A model generated the notes under the pieces. It saw only the letters and a list, made by a program, of their open reading frames with translations. It did not search any database and had not been told where the DNA came from. Of a DNA stretch of 64,000 nucleotides, positions 1 to 12,000 are shown piece after piece; within the stretch, counting starts at the first letter, position 1, and each line of letters starts with the position of its first letter. Source of the DNA: Azotimanducus sp965220185 (GTDB lineage: Bacteria; Pseudomonadota; Gammaproteobacteria; Pseudomonadales; Azotimanducaceae). Position numbers and translations under genes: made by a program. The stretch covers positions 1,364,001 through 1,428,000 of the forward strand of contig OZ244807.1 in assembly GCA_965220185.1 (NCBI GenBank), given 5' to 3'.

Positions 1-3000
1 GCGCGTCACCGACGAGGACGGCAACACCGCCGCGACGGCGCTGTCGGTAACGGTGACCGACGAGGTGTATGGATACCTGTACTTGGATGCCAGGGGTGAC
101 AAAGTGTCGGTGGATCCGAACACGGGGCTTGTCCGGGCCGAGGAAGGAGTCAGCGTGAGACCGTCGATGCTGTACGGAAAAAGGCGATTTTCCAACAATT
201 CATTCACTTACGACGCGCGGCGGCCTGACAAAGCGCCGAGCCGGCTGGTAGTCAGCCGCAGGTTAACCGGTCTAGGCGGTGCCGGTGCCGCAGACGACAA
301 GGATATTTCCTCTCAATCCCCTGATGGGGCCATTGCCAACATAGGTTGGAAGGAGCGTGATTCATATAGCAGAGATACTGTCACACTGGTTGATGACAAG
401 GTCGGTGAGGACGTGGAAACCTTCTCGATCAAGTATTCGATGCATGTGGATAACGATGACATCCTGATCGCGATCTGGACCGGCAGCAGGAATATCATTT
501 CAGATACCCTGAAGGTCGAGATCATCGATAACGATACGCGGGGCGTGACGATCTCCCCGGACACCCTCTCGCTCGAAGAGGCCGATGACCCCGAAAGCGC
601 GGACGACAAGGAGAACATCGGCACCTACACGGTCGTGCTCGACTCGCAGCCCGCCGCAGGCACGGTGAAGGTCGCGATCGAGAGCGGTGACACGAAGGCC
701 GCCACCGCCTCGCCGTCGAGCCTGACCTTCACCACAACGACCTGGAACGCGCCACAGACCGTTACCGTCACCGCCGTGGACGATGCCACCGACAACACGG
801 GCGACAAGCGCTCGGTGGACATCACCCACAAGATCACTACCACCGGCGAAGGCAACGACTACACGGCGGTCACCGCCGATCCGGTGAAGGTCACCGTCGC
901 CGACGACGACGCCGCGCCGGGCGCCATCGCCCTGAGCGTGGACACGGACTCGGTCGATGAGGGTGCCGGAGCGACGACGGTGACGGTGACCGCGCGCATC
1001 ACCGATGCCACCCGCTTCGCCGAGGCGAAGACAGTGGTGGTCAGCATCGGCGGCGGCACGGCGGTCTCCGGCGCCGACTACGCGGCGGTGGCGGATTTCG
1101 ATGTCACCATCCCGGCCGAGGCGGCGGCAGGCAGCGCATCGTTCACGCTCACGCCAACCGACGACGATGTGGACGAGCCGGACGAGACCATCGACGTCAC
1201 CGGCGCGCTCACCGGGGCGACAGTGACCAAGGCCACCCTCAGCCTCACCGACGACGACACGCTTGGGGTGACGGTGACTCCGACATCCAAGGCGCTGACG
1301 CTGGCGGAGGCCGACAACGGCGGCACCGATGCCAAGGAGAACGAGGGCGCGTACACCGTGGTGCTCAACAGCGAGCCGACGGCCGACGTGACGGTGGCCA
1401 TCACCAATCCTCCGGGCTCGCCGGTGACGCTCGACAAGACCTCGCTCACCTTCACCACCGCCACCTGGGACGATCCCCAGACGGTTACGGTGACGGCCAC
1501 CGACGACAACATCGACAACGCGGGCGATGAGCGCGCCGCGACCCTCGCCCATACCGTCAGCGGCGGCGGCTACGGGACGGCGGAGAACTTCAACGTAGCG
1601 GTCACGGTCACCGACGACGACGCGGCGCCGACGGTGTCGGTGGGCGATGCGGCGGCGGTCGCCGAGGGCAATGACACGAGCGCGACCACCGACATGACGT
1701 TCACGGTGACGCTCTCGGCGGCGAGCGGCAAGGCGGTGACGGTGCCCTACACGCTCTCGGGCACCGCCGCCGCGGACGACGACTACACCGACCCCGCCAT
1801 CAAGTCGGTGACCATCGCGGCGGGGCAAACGACAGCCGACATCGTCATTGCAGTCAAGGGCGACACGCTCGACGAGCCGAACGAGACGATCACCGTCACC
1901 CTGGGCAGTCCCGTCAATGCCACCGTCTCCACTACCCAGGGCGCCGGCGCCGGCACCGGCACCATCACCGACGACGACGCGACGCCGGTGGCGACCCTGG
2001 TGCTGACGCCGGCGACCATCGACGAGAGCGGCGCAACCAATGCCAGCACGGTGACGGCGCGGCTGAGCGGCGCCACCAGTGCGGCGCTGACGCTCACCGT
2101 GTCGGCGGGGACGGGGGTGACGCTGAGCACGAACAAGGCGCTGACCATCGCCGCCGGAGCGACGGCGAGCACGGGCACGGTGACGCTGACGGCGGTGAAC
2201 AACGCGCTGGACGCGGCCGACCTGGAGGTGACGGTGTCGGCGACGGCGAGCGGCGGCAACGGCGTCGCCGACCCGGACGACGTGACGCTCACCGTCACCG
2301 ACGACGACGCGGCGCCGACGGTGTCGGTGGGCGACGCCGCGGCGGTCGCCGAGGGCGACGACGACGACAGCGCCGACATGACCTTCACCGTCACCTTGTC
2401 GGTGGCGAGCGGCAAGGCGGTGACGGTGCCCTACACGCTCTCGGGCAGCGCGACGGCGGACGTCGACTACGCCGACCCCGCCACCAAGTCGGTGACCATC
2501 GCCGCCGGCGACACCACCGCCACCATCACCATCCCCGTCACCGGCGACGAGGTGGACGAGCCCAACGAGACGGTCGTCGTGACGCTCGGCGCTCCGACCA
2601 ACGCCACCGTCGACACCGCCGAGGGCGCGGGCACCGGCACCGGCACCATCACCGACGACGACGCCACCCCGACCGCGACGCTGGTGCTCGACCCCGCCTC
2701 CATCACCGAGAACGGCGGGGTGAGCACGGTGACCGCGACGCTCTCGGGCGCCTCCAGCGCGGCGGTGACGCTCACCGTCGCCGCCGCCCCCGTCGCCCCC
2801 GCCGTGGCCGGGAACTTCACCCTGAGCACGAACAGGACCCTCACCATCGCCGCCGGCGCGACCGCGAGCACCGGCGCCGTCACCCTCACCGCGGTCAACA
2901 ACGCCCTCGACGCCGCCGACAGGACGGTCACCGTCTCGGCGACGGCCGCGGGCGGCAACGGCGTCGCGGCCCCCGCCAGCGTCACCCTCACCATCACCGA

Positions 3001-6000
3001 CGACGACGGCGCGCCGACGGTGTCGGTGGGCGACGCCGCGGCGGTGGCCGAGGGCGACGACGACGACAGCGCCGACATGACCTTCACCGTCACCTTGTCG
3101 GCGGCGAGCGGCCGGACCGTCACCGTGCCCTACACCCTCTCCGGCAGCGCGACGGCGGACGCCGACTACGCCGACCCCGCCACCAAGTCGGTGACCATCG
3201 CCGCCGGCGACACCACCGCCACCATCACCATCCCCGTCACCGGCGACGAGGTGGACGAGCCCAACGAGACGGTCGTCGTGACGCTCGGCGCGCCCACCAA
3301 CGCCACGGTGTCGAGCGCCGAGGGCGCGGGCACCGGCACCGGCACCATCACCGACGACGACGCCACCCCGACCGCGACGCTGGTGCTCGACCCCGCCTCC
3401 ATCACCGAGAACGGCGGGGTGAGCACGGTGACCGCGACGCTCTCGGGCGCCTCCAGCGCGGCGGTGACGCTCACCGTCGCCGCCGCCCCCGTCGCCCCCG
3501 CCGTGGCCGGGGACTTCACCCTGAGCACGAACAGGACCCTCACCATCGCCGCCGGCGCGACCGCGAGCACCGGCGCCGTCACCCTCACCGCGGTCAACAA
3601 CGCCCTCGACGCCGCCGACAGGACGGTCACCGTCTCGGCGACGGCCGCCGGCGGCAACGGCGTGGCCGCTCCGGCCAGCCAGACGCTCACCATCACCGAC
3701 GACGACGGCGCGCCGACGGTGTCGGTGGGCGACGCCGCGGCGGTGGCCGAGGGCGACGACGACGACAGCGCCGACATGACCTTCACCGTCACCTTGTCGG
3801 CGGCGAGCGGCCGGACCGTCACCGTGCCCTACACCCTCTCCGGCAGCGCGACGGCGGACGCCGACTACGCCGACCCCGCCACCAAGTCGGTGACCATCGC
3901 CGCCGGCGACACCACCGCCACCATCACCATCCCCGTCACCGGCGACGAGGTGGACGAGCCCAACGAGACGGTCGTCGTGACGCTCGGCGCGCCCACCAAC
4001 GCCACGGTGTCGAGCGCCGAGGGCGCGGGCACCGGCACCGGCACCATCACCGACGACGACGCCACCCCGACCGCGACGCTGGTGCTCGACCCCGCCTCCA
4101 TCACCGAGAACGGCGGGGTGAGCACGGTGACCGCGACGCTCTCGGGCGCCTCCAGCGCGGCGGTGACGCTCACCGTCGCCGCCGCCCCCGTCGCCCCCGC
4201 CGTGGCCGGGGACTTCACCCTGAGCACGAACAGGACCCTCACCATCGCCGCCGGCGCGACCGCGAGCACCGGCGCCGTCACCCTCACCGCGGTCAACAAC
4301 GCCCTCGACGCCGCCGACAGGACGGTCACCGTCTCGGCGACGGCCGCCGGCGGCAACGGCGTGGCCGCTCCGGCCAGCCAGACGCTCACCATCACCGACG
4401 ACGACGGCGCGCCGACGGTGTCGGTGGGCGACGCCGCGGCGGTGGCCGAGGGCGACGACGACGACAGCGCCGACATGACCTTCACCGTCACCTTGTCGGC
4501 GGCGAGCGGCCGGACCGTCACCGTGCCCTACACCCTCTCCGGCAGCGCGACGGCGGACGCCGACTACGCCGACCCCGCCACCAAGTCGGTGACCATCGCC
4601 GCCGGCGACACCACCGCCACCATCACCATCCCCGTCACCGGCGACGAGGTGGACGAGCCCAACGAGACGGTCGTCGTCACCCTGGGCGCGCCGACCAACG
4701 CCACCGTCGACACCGCCGAGGGCGCGGGCACCGGCACCGGCACCATCACCGACGACGACGCCCGCGGCGTGACGGTGGCCGGCGCCCCGCTGACGCTGGC
4801 GGAGGCCGACGACGGCACCACCGACAGCGTGACCGAGAACGAGGGCAGCTACACGGTGGTGCTCGACAGCGAGCCCACGGCCACCGTGACGGTGGCCATC
4901 ACCAACCCCGACGGCTCGCCGGTGACGCTCGACAAGACCTCGCTCACCTTCACCGCCGCCACCTGGGACGAGCCGCAGACGGTGACGGTCACGGCCACCG
5001 ACGACAGCATCGACAACGCGGGCGACGAGCGCACCGCGACGCTGGCCCACGACGTGAGCGGCGGCGGCTACGGGGCGACGGAGGATTTCGAGGTGGCGGT
5101 CACGGTCACCGACGACGACGCGGCGCCGACGGCGCTGACGCTGACGGTGGACGCCGACACGGGAACGAACGGCGTCCAGACCTCGGTCGCCGAGGGCGGC
5201 GGGGCGAAGACCGCGCGCGTCACCGCGACCCTGGCCGGCGCCACCACCTTCGCCACGGCGACGACGGTGACGGTGGCGGTGGGCGCCGCCGCCGACAGCG
5301 CCACCGAAGGCACCGACTACGCCGCCGTCGCCGACCAGACCCTCACCATCGCCGCCGGGGAGCGGAGCGGCCAGGCGGAGTTCACGCTGACGCCGACCCA
5401 GGACGTGCTCGCCGAGGGCGCCGAGGCCATCAGCCTGGACGGCACGGCGGCGGGCCTCACCGTGACCGGGGCGACGCTCTCGCTCACCGACGACGACGCC
5501 GCCCCCACGGGCATCACGCTCTCGGTCGCGCCCGCCGCCGTCGGCGAGGGCGCGGGCGAGACCGAGGTCACGGTGACGGCGACGGTCAACGGCGCCACCC
5601 GCTACCCGGAGGCGAAGACGGTGCGGGTCACCGTCGGCGGCGGCACCGCGACCGCCGGCACCGACTACGCGGCGGTCACCCCCTTCGACATCACCCTCGG
5701 GGCCGGGGCCGCCAGCGCGGAGGGCACATTCGACCTCACGCCCACCCAGGACACGGTGGCCGAGGGCGCCGAGACCATCGATGTCAGCGGCGCCGCCACC
5801 GGCCTCACGGTGACCAAGGCGACGGTGTCGCTCACCGACGACGACACGGCCCCCACCCTCGCCATCGCCGATGCGAGCGCGGCGGAAGGCGACGCCCTCA
5901 CCTTCACCGTCACCCGCTCCGGCGCGACGGGGGCGGCGGCGAGCGTGCAGTGGGCCACCGCCGCCGATGCCCGCGAGGGGGCGGTGCCGGCCGCCGCCGG

Positions 6001-9000
6001 CGCCGACTACACGGCGGTGGCGACGGCGCGCACCCTCACCATCGCCGCCGGCGACACCACCGCGACCTTCACCGTGGCGACCACCGAGGACACGGTCGAC
6101 GAGCCGAACGAGACCTTCCTGGTCAAGCTCACCGGCGCGAGCGGCGCCGCCGTCACCGACGACGAGGCCGTGGGCACCATCACCGACGACGACGACGCGC
6201 CGACGGGCATCGCGCTGTCGGTGGATCCGACCTCGGTGGCGGAGGACGCGGCCGCGGCGGCCACCGTCACCGTCACCGCGGCGGTGACGGGCGGCACCAC
6301 CTATGCCGATGCGACCACGGTCACCGTCTCGGTCGGGGACAGCGCCGACAGCGCCGTCTCCGGCACCGACTACGCCGCAGTCCCGAACTTCACCATCACC
6401 ATCCCGGCGGGCGCGGCGAGCGCGGAGGGCACGTTCAGCCTCGACCCGACCGACGACAGCCTCGCCGAGGGCGCCGAGACGCTCACCGTCGCCGGCGCCG
6501 CCGGCACCCTCGCCGTGACCGACGCCGAGGTCACCCTCGCCGACGACGAGGGCACGCCGACCGCGACCCTGGCGCTCGACCCCGCCACCATCGACGAGAG
6601 CGGCGCCACCAATGTCAGCACGGTGACCGCGAGCCTGAGCGCGGCGAGCGGCGCCGCGCTGACACTCACCGTGTCGGCGGGGGCGGGGGTGACGGCGAGC
6701 ACGAACAAGACCCTGACCATCGCCGCCGGCCAGACCGCGAGCACCGGCGCGGTGACGCTGACCGCCATCGACAACGACGTGGACGCGGCCGACCTCGAGG
6801 TGACGGTCTCGGCCACCGCCGCGGGCGGCAACGGCGTGGCCGCCCCGGCGTCGGTGACGCTGACCATCGCCGACGACGACGCCCGCGGCGTGACGGTGGC
6901 CGGCGCCCCGCTGACGCTGGCGGAGGCCGACGACGGCACCACCGACAGCGTGACCGAGAACGAGGGCAGCTACACGGTGGTGCTCGACAGCGAGCCCACG
7001 GCCACCGTGACGGTGGCCATCACCAACCCCGACGGCTCGCCGGTGACGCTCGACAAGACCTCGCTCACCTTCACCGCCGCCACCTGGGACGAGCCGCAGA
7101 CGGTGACGGTCACGGCCACCGACGACAGCATCGACAACGCGGGCGACGAGCGCACCGCGACGCTGGCCCACGACGTGAGCGGCGGCGGCTACGGGGCGAC
7201 GGAGGATTTCGAGGTGGCGGTCACGGTCACCGACGACGACGCGGCGCCGACGGCGCTGACGCTGACGGTGGACGCCGACACGGGAACGAACGGCGTCCAG
7301 ACCTCGGTCGCCGAGGGCGGCGGGGCGAAGACCGCGCGCGTCACCGCGACCCTGGCCGGCGCCACCACCTTCGCCACGGCGACGACGGTGACGGTGGCGG
7401 TGGGCGCCGCCGCCGACAGCGCCACCGAAGGCACCGACTACGCCGCCGTCGCCGACCAGACCCTCACCATCGCCGCCGGGGAGCGGAGCGGCCAGGCGGA
7501 GTTCACGCTGACGCCGACCCAGGACGTGCTCGCCGAGGGCGCCGAGGCCATCAGCCTGGACGGCACGGCGGCGGGCCTCACCGTGACCGGGGCGACGCTC
7601 TCGCTCACCGACGACGACGCCGCCCCCACGGGCATCACGCTCTCGGTCGCGCCCGCCGCCGTCGGCGAGGGCGCGGGCGAGACCGAGGTCACGGTGACGG
7701 CGACGGTCAACGGCGCCACCCGCTACCCGGAGGCGAAGACGGTGCGGGTCACCGTCGGCGGCGGCACGGCGACCGCCGGCGCCGACTACACGGCGGTCAC
7801 CCCCTTCGACATCACCATCGCCGCCGGGGCGGCCAGCGGGGAGGCGGATTTCGACCTGACGCCGACCCAGGACACGGTGGCCGAGGGCGCCGAGACCATC
7901 GATGTCAGCGGCGCCGCCACCGGCCTCACGGTGACCAAGGCGACGCTGTCGCTCACCGACGACGACACGGCCCCCAGCCTCGCCATCGCCGACGCCAGCG
8001 CGGCGGAAGGCGATGCCGTCACCTTCACCGTCACCCGCTCCGGGGCGACGGGGGCGGCGGCGACGGTGCAGTGGGCCACCGCCGCCGACGCCCGCGAGGG
8101 GGCGACGCCGGCTGCCGCCGGCGCCGACTACACGGCGGTGACGACGGCGCGGACGCTGTCCTTCGCCATCGGCGACACCACCGCGACCTTCACCGTGGCC
8201 ACCACCGAGGACACGGTCGACGAGCCGGACGAGACCTTCCTGGTCAAGCTCACCGGCGCCAGCGGCGCCGCCGTCACCGACGACGAGGCCGTGGGCACCA
8301 TCACCGACGACGACGCGGCGCCGACGGGCATCGCGCTGTCGGTGGATCCGACCTCGGTGGCGGAGGACGCGGCCGCGGCGGCCACCGTCACCGTGACGGC
8401 GACGGTGGCGGGCGGCACCACCTACGCGGCGGCGACCACGGTGGCGGTGACGGTGGGCGACAGCGCCGACAGCGCCGTCTCGGGCACCGACTACGCCGCG
8501 GTGTCGGATGTCACCATCACCATTCCGGCGGGCGTGGCGAGCGCCACGGGCACCTTCAGCCTCGACCCGACCGACGACAGCCTCGCCGAGGGCGCCGAGA
8601 CGCTCACCGTGTCCGGCGCCGCCGGCACCCTCGCCGTGACCGACGCCGAGGTCACCATCGCCGACGACGACGGTGCGCCGACGGCGACGTTGGCGCTGAC
8701 CCCCGCCACTATTGATGAAAGCGGCACCACCAATGTCAGCACGGTGACCGCGAGCTTAAGCTCGGCGAGCAGCGCGGCGCTGACGCTGACGGTGTCGGCG
8801 GGCGCGGGGGTGACGCTGAGCAGCAACAAGGTGCTCACCATTGCCGCCGGGCAGACGGCGAGCGCGGGCACGGTCACCCTCACCGCCATCGACAACGACG
8901 TGGACGCGGCTGACTTGGCGGTGACGGTGTCGGCGGCGGCGAGCGGCGGCAACGGCGTGGCCAACCCCGCCAGCGTCACCCTCACCATCACCGACGACGA

Positions 9001-12000
9001 CACCCGGGGCGTGACGGTGTCGCCCAACTCGCTGACGCTAGCGGAGGTTGACGATGGCACTACCGAGAACGCCAAGGAGAACGAGGGCAGCTACACGGTG
9101 GTGCTGACGAGCGAGCCCACCGCCGACGTAACGGTCGCCCTCACCGCCCAGACGAACTCTCCGGTGACGCTGGACAAGACCTCGCTCACCTTCACCGCCG
9201 CCACCTGGGACGACCCCCAGACGGTCACCGTCACGGCGGTGGACGACGACATCGACAACGCGAACGACCGGCGCTCGGCGCGCATCGTTCATGCTGTCAG
9301 CGGCGGTGGCTACGGGGCTTCGGAGAACTTCACGGTGTCCGTCACGGTGACCGACGACGACGCGGCGCCGAAGCCGACGGCGACGCTGGCGCTCGATCCC
9401 GCGACCATCGACGAGAGCGGCGCCACCAATGTCAGCACGGTGACCGCGAGCCTGAGCGCGGCGAGCAGCGAGGCGCTGACGCTCACCGTGTCGGCGGGGG
9501 CGGGGGTGACGGTGAGCGACAACAAGGTGCTGACCATCGCCGCCGGCCAGGCCGCGAGCACCGGCACGGTGACGCTGACCGCCATCGACAACGACGTGGA
9601 CGCCGCCGACCTTGAGGTGACGGTGTCGGCGACGGCGAGCGGCGGCAACGGCGTCGCCAACCCTGCCAACGTCACCCTCACCATCACCGACGACGATGAA
9701 GCGGCGATCACGCTCATGCCCAGCTCGATTGAAATTCCGATGGGCAGGCAGCGCGCCTACCAGGTGAGGCTGTCGAGCGAGCCGAGCACGACCGTGAAGG
9801 TCGCCATCGAAGAATCCGTCGATGGCTATGTGACGTGTGCGCCGCAGGAGCTTGAGTTCACCTCGTCGGACTGGATGGAACCGCAAACCGTGATGGTGGC
9901 CGCCAACGGCGACTCGAGCGGCGATTTCGTCGCGCAGGCGCAGGACGACGAGGACGGCATGGACTTGCTGGGGCTGCTGCACACCGCCAGCGGCAACGAG
10001 TACGAAGGCGTGAAAGCCGAGATGTCCGTGCAGGTGCTGAGGACCGAGTCTGTCATGCCCGGCTCCCTCACCATCTCGGTGGACGACGCCGAAGGCCCCG
10101 AAGGCGACTGGCTGGAGTTCCGGGTGCATCTGTCGCAGCCGTCGCCGGGCGGCGTGCGGGTGAAATACCGCACCACTTCCGGGGAGGCCTGGGGCTTGAG
10201 GGTGCCTCGGGACGACGGGGTGAACTGGGATGAAAGGGACTACGACACCGTCGACGGCGTCCTGCGTTTCGATGTGGGCGAGCAGGAGAAGATCGTGCGC
10301 GTGTGGGCGCGCGCCGACGACGGGCATTACGACCCCGGCGAGACCTTCTTCTTTGACATCTACGACCCCGTGGGCGCGACGCTCGCCAATCCCAACAACG
10401 AATATCCGCTGCCGCTCGCGCCGGAGGTCATGGGCCGGGTGGGCATCAACTCGGCGGACGGGAAATTGGTCTGGGCGAGCAGCCGCATGAGCCGCGCCAT
10501 CGGCACCATCACCGGCGAGATGCCCGACCCGCTCGAGGTGTCGATCAGTGTCAACAATGACGTAGTCACCGAGGGCGACGACTATACGATCATCCGGGTG
10601 TCGGCAGTGGCGCCCTACGGCGCGCGCCGTTCCATCCGCATCCCGTTGACGTGCGGCGGCGGCAGCGCCGAGGCGGACGACTTCGACTGCCCCACGGGCC
10701 TGACCATTCATCACGGCGAAGCCTACGGACAAGCGGGCTTCGAGATCCGCCAGGACGACGACACAGACGACGAGACCTTCACGATCGCCATCGGCGAGCC
10801 GGAAGCCACCGGCGACAATGGCACATTCGTCCATGGCGCCGTCGCCTCGGTCGAACTGACCGTGCTCGACGACGACAGCGGCTCCGTCGGCAACGATCCC
10901 TACGACGGGCTGACCGTGTCGATCGCCGACGCAAGCGCGCAGGAAGGCACGGAGGATCTGTGGTTCGAGGTCACACTGAATCGACCGGCGCCGGGCCCGG
11001 TGACGGTGCGTGCGAACTCTTGGTCAGGCACCGCGCGCTCCCCCAACGATTACCAGCATTTGAGCAGGGAGATCCGGTTCGAGGAGGGCGAGCGGATGTA
11101 CCGGCTGCCGGTGTGGGTGCATGACGATGACATCGACGAGGGCAGCGAGACGATGACCGTGAAACTAGAGAACCCGAAGCCTGCCAATGTGGTGATTGCG
11201 CGGGCAGTGGCGACTGGCACCATCAACAATTCTGATCCGATCCCCGGCGCCTGGCTGGCCCGCTTCGGGCGCACTGTAGCCGACCAGGCCATCGACAGCG
11301 TGACCGACAGGTTGCGGGCGCTGCGCACACCTGGCTTTGAGGGCAACCTGTCCTTCCCAGGCAGGAGCGGCCACGGAGCGGAAGAACCCAGTAGCGATGC
11401 CGAAAACGAACCGTCGATGGCTGGCGCGCCAAGCGCAGCCCATGCGGTGGCAGGCCACGAGCGCACAGGATTGGCGGCTGGTGCCAGTGGCGCCGGGGAA
11501 GAGATGTCGTCCCAGATGGCGCTGCTGCGGCAGCTAGGCACAGGATCATTCATCCACACCCTTGAAGCCGATTCGGCGGGCGGCACCCTGGCCTGGTGGG
11601 GCAAGGGATCCCAGTCGCAATTCTCTGGTCGGGATGGGCGCTTGAGTCTTGGTGGCGACGTTCTGACTTTGACGCTGGGCGCCGACTATGGGCGCGGCCC
11701 CTGGATTGCGGGCGTGGGGCTGCTGCACTCCATCGGCAGTGGCGAATGGTCCGGCGCTGGCGGCGGCGAGCTGGAGGTGTCGCTTACGTCCGTAGCGCCT
11801 TACGCCGCTTGGACGCTTGGCGAGCGCCTGCAGCTATGGAGCACCACTGGCCTTGGGCTGGGGTCGCTCGGAGTGGTGCTGGACAAGGACGACAACAAGG
11901 TCGATCGAATCGATACGGACATGGACTGGCGGATGGCGGCTGCCGGAGCGCGGGGCGATTTGCTTGCAAGAATGGGCGCTGATGATTTGGCCGTAGCGGT

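Noticed and set aside
2309..4761. CRISPR-like periodic repeat
   Set aside because: The period is 699 bases, the repeats are coding, and there are no unique spacers.
500..7171. 2223-codon open frame on the minus strand across the Calx-beta gene
   Set aside because: It has extreme Gly/Arg/Asp/Val bias, repeats in step with the sense repeats and lacks any domain. It is a shadow of a high-GC gene. The 921-codon plus-frame (5950-8715) and the 598-codon minus-frame (9038-10834) are rejected for the same reason.
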